Source: Zoogloeaceae bacterium G21618-S1 | Lineage (GTDB): Bacteria > Pseudomonadota > Gammaproteobacteria > Burkholderiales > Rhodocyclaceae | Reading direction: 5' to 3' | Assembly (NCBI GenBank): GCA_027214125.1 | Contig: JAPWHF010000002.1 | Location: forward strand, 186,001-250,000 | DNA: 64,000 nucleotides | Part shown: in pieces, positions 9,074-16,477 of the stretch | Position numbering within the stretch: the first letter of the stretch is position 1 | Layout: each line of letters starts with the position of its first letter | The notes under the pieces: generated by a model | Database searches by the model: none | Seen by the model: only the letters and a program-made list of their open reading frames with translations | What the model was told of the DNA's origin: nothing | Translations under genes and position numbers: made by a program

Positions 9074-9928
9074 TTAGCCCTTGCGGCTCTTCACGTCTTC
9101 TTCCAGTTCAATGAAGGAAGGACGGTCGGAGGAGAACAGCACCTTGCGGCCAAACTCGATGGCCACCTGCGGCGCATAACCGTTCATGCTGGCGAGCAGC
9201 ACGACTTTCATGCATTGGTAGATCTTGCTGCCTTCTTCCACCTTTTGTTCCAGCTGACCCGCGATCGGGGCCACGAAACCGTAGGACACCAGAATACCGA
9301 GAAAGGTACCCACCAAGGCACCACCAATCATCTTGCCAAGCACCGCCGGCGGCTGGCCGACCGAGCCCATCACGTTCACCACGCCCATCACAGCCACCAC
9401 GATACCGAAAGCCGGCACGGCGTCCGCGACCTTCGACATGACGTGTGCCGGGCCATGCGCTTCCTGGTGATGGGTTTCAATCTCCATGTCCATCAAGTTT
9501 TCGATTTCGAAGGCATTGAGGTTGCCGCCGACCATCATGCGCAGGTAGTCAGTGAGAAACTCGACCGCATGGTGGTCGGACATGAACGCGGGGTACTTGG
9601 AAAAGATCGGACTGGCATCCGCATTCTCGATGTCACCTTCAATCGACATCAGGCCTTCCTTGCGCACCTTGGACAGCAACTCATACATGAGCGCAAGCAC
9701 GTCCATGTAGTAGGCCTTGTTATACGCCGAGCCTTTGAGCACCGAGGGCAGCGCAGCCATGGTGGACTTGATGGCCTTGACCCCATTGCTGGCCACGAAG
9801 CCACCGATCATCAAACCGACGATGGCGATGTACTCGGTCGGCACCCACAGCGCCGCGAGGCTGCCGTGGATAGCATAGGTGCCGAGCGAGGCGGCGAGCA
9901 CGATGACGTATCCGATGATGAGAAACAT
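9074..9928 (-). CDS. motA: Flagellar motor stator protein MotA
   Basis: Proton-channel partner of MotB, inner membrane, 284 residues. It begins with a TM helix (MFLIIGYVIVLAASLGTYAI) and has the large cytoplasmic loop (about 65-165) followed by two TM helices (PAFGIVVAVMGVVNVMGSVG and VGTFLGILVSYGFVAPI). Length and layout match the E. coli-type MotA that uses protons. A FliA-type promoter lies about 70 bases upstream and flhDC lies beyond a terminator, so motAB is a separate transcript. Confidence 0.97.
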   Translation of the reverse strand: MFLIIGYVIVLAASLGTYAIHGSLAALWVPTEYIAIVGLMIGGFVASNGVKAIKSTMAALPSVLKGSAYNKAYYMDVLALMYELLSKVRKEGLMSIEGDIENADASPIFSKYPAFMSDHHAVEFLTDYLRMMVGGNLNAFEIENLMDMEIETHHQEAHGPAHVMSKVADAVPAFGIVVAVMGVVNVMGSVGQPPAVLGKMIGGALVGTFLGILVSYGFVAPIAGQLEQKVEEGSKIYQCMKVVLLASMNGYAPQVAIEFGRKVLFSSDRPSFIELEEDVKSRKG

Positions 9929-9997
9929 CGAAGCAACCCTTGTGTTGTCTGATCTGTGATGCGCGCAATCCTCATCGGATCGCCTTGCACAAGCCTG

Positions 9998-10024
9998 CTA
10001 ACGGCGCTGCCAAGAGAAACTTGA
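9998..10024 (-). promoter_or_regulatory. FliA-type promoter for motAB
   Basis: Minus strand: TCAAGTTT, 11-base spacer, GCCGTTAG. This is the closest match in the window to the FliA consensus. The start would be near 9991, about 63 bases before the motA ATG, and the site follows the terminator that closes the flhDC transcript. Confidence 0.72.
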
Positions 10025-10066
10025 GCACCCGAATGCCGCCAGACCCGCTCGGCGCGGGCGTTGACG

Positions 10067-10094
10067 AAAAAAAACCGCCGGGTATTTCCGGCGG
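10067..10094 (-). terminator. Rho-independent terminator after flhDC
   Basis: On the minus strand a perfect 7-bp stem (CCGCCGG / CCGGCGG, 10075-10081 with 10088-10094) is followed by eight Ts. It lies 30 bases past the flhC stop. Confidence 0.9.
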
Positions 10095-10124
10095 CTTGTA
10101 ACCCCTTGCGTAGCAAGGAGGAGG

Positions 10125-10676
10125 TCAGACCAGTGCATTGCGTTCAGTCGCAATCCTCCGTGAGCGGCGACCCTTTCCAGCTCGGGAGGGCATGTTGCAC
10201 AGGCCACACACATACTCGTGCGTGGGATCGTAGGCATGCGCGACATAGTTACCGCCGCAGCATGTACACGTGGCCTGTTGCAACAAATCGGCATCGAAGA
10301 AGCGCACCAGCGTCCACGCACGGGTGAGGCTGAGCACTTCTTCCATATCTTCTGCGTCGATGTGGTCAAGGTACAGGCGGAAGGCCTTGACGATGGCATC
10401 GAGGTCCGGCAAGCCGGCGGTGTCCTTCATGAAGCGGTAGAAAGACATGAACAAGGAGGAATGTACGTTGGGCTGCCAGGTAATGAACCAGTCCGTAGAG
10501 AACGGCAGCATACCCTTGGGGGGTGAGACACCGCGCACTTCCTTGTAAAGCTTGAGTAGGCGTTCCCGGCTGAGCTGGGTTTCGGACTCGAGCATTTGCA
10601 TGCGCGCGCCGAGGCGGATCATCTCCACCGCGCGCTGGATGTCTTCAGCTTCAGCAAGAACGCTTTTGTTGCGCAT
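10125..10676 (-). CDS. flhC: Flagellar master regulator subunit FlhC
   Basis: With FlhD it forms the hexameric activator that sits at the top of the flagellar hierarchy. 183 residues, helical N-terminal two thirds (LSRERLLKLYKEVRG, FYRFMKD) and the zinc site of four cysteines near the C-terminus (CTCCGGNYV then CGLCNMP). The tail is very basic (GKGRRSRRIATERN), as expected for a DNA-binding protein. It follows flhD by 15 bases and is followed by a strong terminator. Confidence 0.96.
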   Translation of the reverse strand: MRNKSVLAEAEDIQRAVEMIRLGARMQMLESETQLSRERLLKLYKEVRGVSPPKGMLPFSTDWFITWQPNVHSSLFMSFYRFMKDTAGLPDLDAIVKAFRLYLDHIDAEDMEEVLSLTRAWTLVRFFDADLLQQATCTCCGGNYVAHAYDPTHEYVCGLCNMPSRAGKGRRSRRIATERNALV

Positions 10677-10691
10677 GGGACTCTCCCGAGA

Positions 10692-11009
10692 TCAAGCCAG
10701 GGTTTCGACTGGCTTGCCAGCCGCAATGATGGCGGCGTGCAAGGAGGCGGTCGCAGCGTCACGGCCTTCGCCGGTGAGCATGCCCAGCAAGGCGCTGTCG
10801 TCAAAGCGCACGCGGCACAACATCATCTGCTGGCTGGACAGGCGCACCACCTGTGCGGTTGTCAGCCCCTTGATGAGATCAGCCACATCGGCGCCGATGC
10901 CGAGGCGGAACATCGCAATCTCCCGATCTTCCCGCACCAGTTGCTGGGCGAGCATGAGATAGGCGAGATTGAGTTCGCGGATTTCGTCTTGCAAGTCGGC
11001 ACTTTTCAT
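10692..11009 (-). CDS. flhD: Flagellar master regulator subunit FlhD
   Basis: DNA-binding partner of FlhC, about 105 residues from the ATG at 11009, which has GGAG 9 bases upstream; an in-frame ATG at 11027 has no such site. The N-terminal helix pattern (DLQDEIRELNLAYLMLAQQL, then REDREIAMFRLGI) and the helix-turn-helix-like segment (LTTAQVVRLSSQQMMLCRVRF) are typical of FlhD. First gene of the flhDC operon. The leader contains a 7-bp inverted repeat (11127-11147). Confidence 0.95.
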   Translation of the reverse strand: MKSADLQDEIRELNLAYLMLAQQLVREDREIAMFRLGIGADVADLIKGLTTAQVVRLSSQQMMLCRVRFDDSALLGMLTGEGRDAATASLHAAIIAAGKPVETLA

Positions 11010-11126
11010 CTGATGTCTCCTGCCCATGGTCGTGCATAGGCACTATGGGGACCATTGTGCTCGGAGGCAGATGGCGTCGGTATCAGGCCAGACGGTAAGT
11101 TAAAGTCGGATAAATCATGCAAGGAC

Positions 11127-11147
11127 GTGTCAGGTTTTTTCTGACAC
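11127..11147 (-). promoter_or_regulatory. Inverted repeat in the flhDC leader, possible operator
   Basis: GTGTCAG and CTGACAC arms (11127-11133, 11141-11147) around a 7-base spacer of G and six Ts. It lies about 120 bases before the flhD ATG and 50 bases after the stop of the preceding gene. There is no proper U tract after it on the minus strand, so a regulator site is more likely than a terminator. Confidence 0.4.
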
Positions 11148-11197
11148 ATCTTGAAATACTTCCATGAAGCGGCGCGGGCCGATCTGAAACGGCGACG

Positions 11198-12919
11198 CTA
11201 GACCGGAAGCTTTTGTGCTTCCAGGCGCTCAAGAATACGCTCGATATTCATGGGCCTTCCGAAGTAATAGCCCTGGAAAAACTCGCAGTTCTCGCGTTTG
11301 AGAATCTCGACCTGCTCTACAGTTTCAACGCCCTCGGCAATCGTCGAGCGGCGCATGCTGTGCGCCAACGCGATGATGGCCCGAACGATGGCGGCGTCTT
11401 CTTCATCCACGCATAGATCGCGCACAAAGGACTTGTCGATCTTGATCACGTCGAGCGGGAAGCGCTTGAGGTAGGACAGCGACGAATAGCCGGTGCCAAA
11501 GTCATCCACCGAAATACGCACGCCCATATTGCGCAACGCGCGCAGCATGCCGGCGGTCGACTCGGCGTCCTGCATCAGTGACGACTCGGTAATTTCGAGC
11601 ATCAGGGCCTGGGGTGGCAGGCTGGAATTGTTCAGTGCATCGCGCACTGCTTCGAGCAGGCGCGGCTGGCCAAACTGAACCGCCGATACGTTGACCGAAA
11701 CTTTCATGTTGGAATAACCGGCCACATGCCAGCCGCGGCAACAGCGACATGCCTCTTCGAGCACCCAGGCGCCGATATCAACGATCAAGCCCGATTCATC
11801 GGCCAGGGTAATGAAGCGGTCGGGTGCGACGCGCCCCAGCCGGGGATGATTCCAGCGCACCAGCGCTTCAGCGCTCACGATCAGTCCTGACTGCGCCTCG
11901 ATCACCGGCTGGAACTCAAGAAACAACTCACTGCGCTCGACCGCGTGACGCAGGTCCGACTCCAGCGCAACGCGTTCTGTCGAGGCCACGTTCATTGCCC
12001 GGTCGTAGAACATATACCCGTTGCCGCCCCGCTTCTTGACCTGCGCGCTGGCCGTCTCCGCACTCATCAACAGTTCATACACCTGAGTGCCGTCGGCGGG
12101 GATCAAGGCCACGCCAGTGCTGGGCGTCAAAAACAGTTCGATGCCGTCTTTCATGAACGGCGAATCAAACACCTTGCTGATCCAGCGGGCAAACACCTCG
12201 GCGCTTTGTCGCTCGCCGATGCCCGGCACGAACACGCCAAATTCGTCGCCGCCGAGCCGGGCGAGCAATACGTCCGATTGCAGCACTTCGGTGAGCCGCT
12301 GGCTGATTTCCTTGAGCACCGCGTTGCCGGCTTCGTAGCCGAAACTCGCATTCACCCGCAAGAAACGATCAATGTCGATCACGAACAAGGCGCCGCGCAC
12401 CGTGCGCCCCTGGCGCTGGGTGGCATTGAGCCATTCGGTGACTTTGTCGCAGAACAGATTTTGATTGGGCAACGCACTGAGCTTGTCGTAGTAGGACAAC
12501 TGCTGAATGCGATCATCGGCCTGGCGGACCGCCCGCCGCGCCTGGGCACCACGCAGCTCACGCTCGATGACTGGCACCATCCGCTCGTACTGACCTTTCG
12601 GGATGAAATCGTGGACGCCGTCATACATCGCCGACACGGCCAGCTGGTGGCTGATGTGCGCCGAATGAATGATGAACGGAATGTCGCGGCCACTGCGCTT
12701 GAGCACTTCCAGTGCAGCCAGCGCATCAAAACCCGGCATGTTGTGATCGGAGATGACCAGATCCCACTCATCGCTGGCGAGCTCGGCCGCCATGTCGATT
12801 TCGCTATCGACACGGTGGTACTCAATGCTCACACCGCGCTGCGCCAATTCGGCCTGCAGCAAGTAGGCGTCGTCTTCAACATCGTCAACAACCAAAGCCC
12901 GTATGGGTCGATTTGGCAT
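11198..12919 (-). CDS. Response regulator with GGDEF and EAL domains (c-di-GMP turnover)
   Basis: About 573 residues from the ATG at 12919, chosen because AAGGA lies 10 bases upstream (an in-frame ATG at 12943 has none). Receiver domain (about 1-125, phospho-acceptor in VISDHNMPG near residue 58), GGDEF domain with an intact GGDEFGVF active site (about 170-310), EAL domain (about 320-570) with EALVRW, ITESSLM and DDFGTGYSSLSYLKRFPLDVIKIDKSF landmarks, which looks catalytically competent. It could make or degrade c-di-GMP depending on phosphorylation. It follows the HDOD-REC-GGDEF gene by 36 bases in one operon that ends just before flhDC, so a link to motility control is likely. The cognate kinase is not evident. 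Confidence 0.92.
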   Translation of the reverse strand: MPNRPIRALVVDDVEDDAYLLQAELAQRGVSIEYHRVDSEIDMAAELASDEWDLVISDHNMPGFDALAALEVLKRSGRDIPFIIHSAHISHQLAVSAMYDGVHDFIPKGQYERMVPVIERELRGAQARRAVRQADDRIQQLSYYDKLSALPNQNLFCDKVTEWLNATQRQGRTVRGALFVIDIDRFLRVNASFGYEAGNAVLKEISQRLTEVLQSDVLLARLGGDEFGVFVPGIGERQSAEVFARWISKVFDSPFMKDGIELFLTPSTGVALIPADGTQVYELLMSAETASAQVKKRGGNGYMFYDRAMNVASTERVALESDLRHAVERSELFLEFQPVIEAQSGLIVSAEALVRWNHPRLGRVAPDRFITLADESGLIVDIGAWVLEEACRCCRGWHVAGYSNMKVSVNVSAVQFGQPRLLEAVRDALNNSSLPPQALMLEITESSLMQDAESTAGMLRALRNMGVRISVDDFGTGYSSLSYLKRFPLDVIKIDKSFVRDLCVDEEDAAIVRAIIALAHSMRRSTIAEGVETVEQVEILKRENCEFFQGYYFGRPMNIERILERLEAQKLPV

Positions 12920-12955
12920 GGTCGTGGCGTCCTTGGGTTGCATGTCAGGTTCGAC

Positions 12956-15025
12956 CTAGGCGCTTTCGTCTATCACTATCGGGTTCACGGCGGGCTTCGC
13001 GAGAACTTGAGCTTTAAGCGTTTCACCCTCATTGGTATGTGCGCCGGGCAGATCACGCTCGCCCACGACAGATCGTTGAATGCTTGCGACCCGATTCCGG
13101 CCGCCGGCTTTCGCCCGATACGCCCCCTGATCTGCCGCTTTGATCAACGCGTCCGGGTCCGGCATGTCGGCATCGCGCTCGGCCACCCCGACGCTGATCG
13201 ACAGGCTCAACGCCAAGCCCCCTGCACTCACACGGGCGGCACGGACAGCGCAGCGCACCCGCTCGCCACACAACAGCGCCGCGGCCAGGTCGGTTTCAGG
13301 GCACAGCACCAAAAATTCGTCGCCACCCGTACGCGCGACCATGTCCTGCCCCCGCAGCGCATGTTTGATCGCTGTCGAGATCTGTCGCAATACCTGGTCC
13401 CCTACGTCATGGCCATGGCTATCGTTGATCTGCTTGAACGCATCAATATCGATGACCATCGCGCACAAGGGACGCCCGTTGCGCACCGAACTCGCCCAGG
13501 CCTGCTGCATACGCTCAATGGCATAGCGCCGATTGGGAAAGCCAGTCAAGGGGTCGGTCAGCGCAGCCTCTTGGAGCCGACGGTTTTTCACCGCCAGTTC
13601 CGCGGCAAAACGACGAATTTCTTCGCGGTCACGCTCCACCTCCTGTTGCAGACAGATCACCCGATGACCCGCACGCAAACGCGCTGCCAACATGCGAGGA
13701 CGCACCGGTTTGGCCACGAAGTCGTCCACGCCACTGTCGAAGGCTTCGATCAGACCCGCCTCTTCTCCACTGCTGGTCAGCATCAAGATGTAGATGCCGC
13801 GCCCAATTCGCGTCTGGCGTAGCGCCCGCGTCAGCGTCAAACCATCCATATCCGGCATGTCGGCGTCCACCAGCATCATCTGGGGCTGAACCTCAAGCGC
13901 CAACTCCATGCCCTGGCGACCACAATCGGCGTCAAACACCGAGTGCCCGGCGCGCTCCAGCATGCCGCGCAACAATGCTCTGACGGCGGTGTCGTCATCC
14001 ACCACCAGGACCCGCATAGCAGCCTTGGCAGCACCCACCGCAACGCCCGCTTCCTTGGCCGCTGACGGCACCGCTTTCTGTTCTGCAGAAATGGCAGGCG
14101 CAGCAAGGGCGGAGGGAGTCAGGCTGGACATCGGAGGGATAGGCTGCGTATCAAGCTGTAATATCCGCCCCCATTCGAGCCAGGCGGACACCACGGCATC
14201 GCATAGGGTATTGACGCTTTCGGCGTCCATGCCGAGACGCTCACCCGCCGGATACAACAACGCGACCCGCTCGCCTCGCTGCGACGGATCGGTCAAGCAT
14301 GTCATACGCAGCGCATCGGCCAGACACAGGGCGTCGAGCACTTTGCGCGGGCGACTTTCGGGCGGGAATTGTGCAGTCTCCGGCACTTCAAACAGCGCCG
14401 CCGTTTCTACAAACAAGGACGGCAAGCCCCAATCAGCCAACATGGCTGCGGTGAGTTCTCGGTGGTCCATGGCAAACGCAGTGCGTTCGCACACCGCCAG
14501 ATCCGATGCCTCCGCTGCCTTCTGGAGCGCCAGCACTTCACCATACGGGCCGGGGTAAATCGTTGCCAGCGCCAGCTCACCAATATGCGACAGCAGCCCG
14601 AGACAGAACATTTCGTCAGCGGGCGCGGAACGAATGCGCTGCGCCACCGCCTGCATGGCGATCGCCATGACCAAAGACCCGGACCAAAATCCATCGTAGT
14701 CAAAACCGCGACACCCCCCGTTGCGATAGCTCGACAACAGCGAGAACCCGAGCGCCATGTTTCGCACCGAGGACAGGCCCAGAACCACCAAGGCATCCTG
14801 AACGGACGCAACACTGCGCCGCGACCCGAAGGCCGCACCATTGGCGGCCTTGATCAAACGGCCGACAAAGGCGGGATCGGTCTTGATGACACGCGCCAAC
14901 TCTGCCAGCGACAGGTCCTCTTTCCGGGTCAACCGGATGATCGCCAGTGCTGCACCTTTTGGGGACGGCAAATCACCAGACGCCTTGATCTGCTCGAAGG
15001 TTCGGATATCGATGTTTGAACCCAT
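12956..15025 (-). CDS. HDOD - receiver - GGDEF hybrid protein (diguanylate cyclase)
   Basis: About 689 residues from the ATG at 15025 (an in-frame GTG at 15055 is possible; neither has a clear ribosome site). Order: HDOD domain (about 15-215, FEQIKASGDLPSPKGAALAI, LLSHIGELAL), a spacer region, a receiver domain (about 325-445, LVDADMPDMDG), and a GGDEF domain (about 480-650) with intact TGGDEFLVL. HDOD is an HD-GYP relative without the phosphohydrolase residues and usually acts as a signalling scaffold. The receiver is in the middle of the protein. First gene of a two-gene operon with the GGDEF-EAL regulator, behind a FliA-type promoter. Confidence 0.9.
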   Translation of the reverse strand: MGSNIDIRTFEQIKASGDLPSPKGAALAIIRLTRKEDLSLAELARVIKTDPAFVGRLIKAANGAAFGSRRSVASVQDALVVLGLSSVRNMALGFSLLSSYRNGGCRGFDYDGFWSGSLVMAIAMQAVAQRIRSAPADEMFCLGLLSHIGELALATIYPGPYGEVLALQKAAEASDLAVCERTAFAMDHRELTAAMLADWGLPSLFVETAALFEVPETAQFPPESRPRKVLDALCLADALRMTCLTDPSQRGERVALLYPAGERLGMDAESVNTLCDAVVSAWLEWGRILQLDTQPIPPMSSLTPSALAAPAISAEQKAVPSAAKEAGVAVGAAKAAMRVLVVDDDTAVRALLRGMLERAGHSVFDADCGRQGMELALEVQPQMMLVDADMPDMDGLTLTRALRQTRIGRGIYILMLTSSGEEAGLIEAFDSGVDDFVAKPVRPRMLAARLRAGHRVICLQQEVERDREEIRRFAAELAVKNRRLQEAALTDPLTGFPNRRYAIERMQQAWASSVRNGRPLCAMVIDIDAFKQINDSHGHDVGDQVLRQISTAIKHALRGQDMVARTGGDEFLVLCPETDLAAALLCGERVRCAVRAARVSAGGLALSLSISVGVAERDADMPDPDALIKAADQGAYRAKAGGRNRVASIQRSVVGERDLPGAHTNEGETLKAQVLAKPAVNPIVIDESA

Positions 15026-15092
15026 TATTTTGTATTTTTTCAAACAGCTACACACCCACAGGCACTAGGGCCGACTGCGGGACACCTCATTC

Positions 15093-15119
15093 CTTACGAC
15101 ATGAGCGATACGGACTTTA
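15093..15119 (-). promoter_or_regulatory. FliA-type promoter for the HDOD-GGDEF / GGDEF-EAL operon
   Basis: Minus strand: TAAAGTCC, 11-base spacer, GTCGTAAG. Start near 15086, about 60 bases before the ATG at 15025. The -35 half overlaps a 6-bp inverted repeat (ACGGAC / GTCCGT, 15110-15126). Confidence 0.58.
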
Positions 15120-15216
15120 GGTCCGTTGTCATACGCCACGGCCCTCCCCGCGCCGCAGCCCATACATCGCCTGCTAAAATGATCAAGCCCTCACGTGGGC
15201 AATTCGGAGACCCTTC

Positions 15217-15774
15217 ATGAAGTTCTGTTCTGCCTGTGGCGCCAGTGTCCGCCTGCAGGTGCCGGCGGGCGATTCGCTCCCGCGCCATGTTTGCGTCGAC
15301 TGCGGCGAAATCCACTACCTCAACCCCAAGATGGTGGTTGGCGCCATCCCCGAGTGGGAAGAGAAAATCCTGCTGTGCCGCCGGGCGATCGAACCTCGCC
15401 TCGGGAAATGGACACTACCGGCCGGTTTTATGGAAAACAGAGAGACCACCGCCGAAGCCGCGGCTCGCGAAACCCTCGAAGAGGCCTGCGCCCGGATTGC
15501 TGTGGGCCCCCTCTTCGCCCTCGTCAATATTCCCGAAATCAGCCAGGTCCATCTGTTCTACCGGGCGCAAATGCGCGATCCCGATTTTGCCGCGGGCGTA
15601 GAATCGCTGGAAGTGGCCTTGTTTGACGAGGCCGACATTCCGTGGGACACGCTGGCCTTTCGCTCCGTGCGTTTTGCGCTGGAACGTTTTTTTGAAGATC
15701 GCCGCACCGGGCAATACGGCACCCATGCGCAGGATCTGAGCCTGCTGCACAACGTCACCAAAGAAGGAACCTAA
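15217..15774 (+). CDS. Nudix hydrolase with N-terminal zinc ribbon
   Basis: Likely hydrolyses a nucleoside diphosphate derivative; the substrate cannot be told. 185 residues. Two CxxC pairs at the N-terminus (C4/C7 and C27/C30) form a zinc ribbon, then a Nudix fold with the box GFMENRETTAEAAARETLEEA at about residues 69-89. The glutamates and Arg of the box are present, but the Gly usually found after the REUxEEx segment is Cys here. GGAG lies 7 bases before the ATG, and TAAAAT at about 15173 could be a -10 element. Transcribed divergently from the HDOD-GGDEF operon. Confidence 0.9.
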   Translation: MKFCSACGASVRLQVPAGDSLPRHVCVDCGEIHYLNPKMVVGAIPEWEEKILLCRRAIEPRLGKWTLPAGFMENRETTAEAAARETLEEACARIAVGPLFALVNIPEISQVHLFYRAQMRDPDFAAGVESLEVALFDEADIPWDTLAFRSVRFALERFFEDRRTGQYGTHAQDLSLLHNVTKEGT

Positions 15775-15856
15775 GAGGCATCTGGCGCCTCAAACACAGA
15801 GCTGTCACACTGACTTGTCAGATTGCAACATCTCACCCCGGGAGCGCGATCGAACC

Positions 15857-16471
15857 ATGCATGCCGCCCAAGCAAGTCACACGCAGGTCATTCGACCCGC
15901 GGCCCGTCCGTGGATACTGACGCTGGACATGCATGGGCATCCGCATCGCTGGGTCAGCTGGCAGGCGGCGTGCACTTACCACGCCCGCAATATGGTCGCG
16001 TGGTCGATGGGTGCTCAGGCATTTCATATCTGGGGGGGCACCAGCCGAATCACTGGTGAACGCTCTTCGATCAGCAGCCAGAGCATCATCGCCATCAAGG
16101 GCCGGGCGCTGCGCCCCGGCAGTCTTCGCCAGGTGCCGCCGCTGAACAATCGCGAACTGTTCCACCGCGACCGGCAAACCTGTGCCTACTGTGGCACCAC
16201 GCTATCGGGCGCATTGCTGACCCGCGACCATATCGAGCCGGTGTCTCGCGGCGGCAAGGATGTGTGGATGAACGTCGTTACCGCCTGTCGCAGCTGCAAT
16301 CAGCGCAAGGACAACCGCCGCCCCGAGCGCGCCGGCATGACCCTGCTTTATGCGCCCTACGTACCCAACAAGGCCGAATACCTGATTCTGTCGAATCGCC
16401 ACATCCTCGCGGACCAGATGGATTTTCTGGTCCAGCATGTGCCCAGACAAAGCCGCGTCAGGGACTCCTGA
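15857..16471 (+). CDS. HNH endonuclease domain protein
   Basis: About 204 residues from the ATG at 15857 (an earlier in-frame start at 15815 is possible). The C-terminal half carries an HNH fold: CAYCG (zinc knuckle), LTRDHIEPVSRGGKDVWMN and ACRSCNQRKDNR, a close match to the HNH family that includes RecF-side and housekeeping nuclease-like proteins widespread in betaproteobacteria. The N-terminal half has no domain I recognise. It stands alone with no restriction, phage or mobile genes next to it, so the role is open. It ends 6 bases from the stop of the convergent antiporter gene. Confidence 0.88.
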   Translation: MHAAQASHTQVIRPAARPWILTLDMHGHPHRWVSWQAACTYHARNMVAWSMGAQAFHIWGGTSRITGERSSISSQSIIAIKGRALRPGSLRQVPPLNNRELFHRDRQTCAYCGTTLSGALLTRDHIEPVSRGGKDVWMNVVTACRSCNQRKDNRRPERAGMTLLYAPYVPNKAEYLILSNRHILADQMDFLVQHVPRQSRVRDS

Positions 16472-16477
16472 GGCGAA

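Noticed and set aside
15857-16471. Part of a phage or restriction locus
   Set aside because: HNH protein with no methyltransferase, phage or mobile neighbours; neighbours are housekeeping genes.
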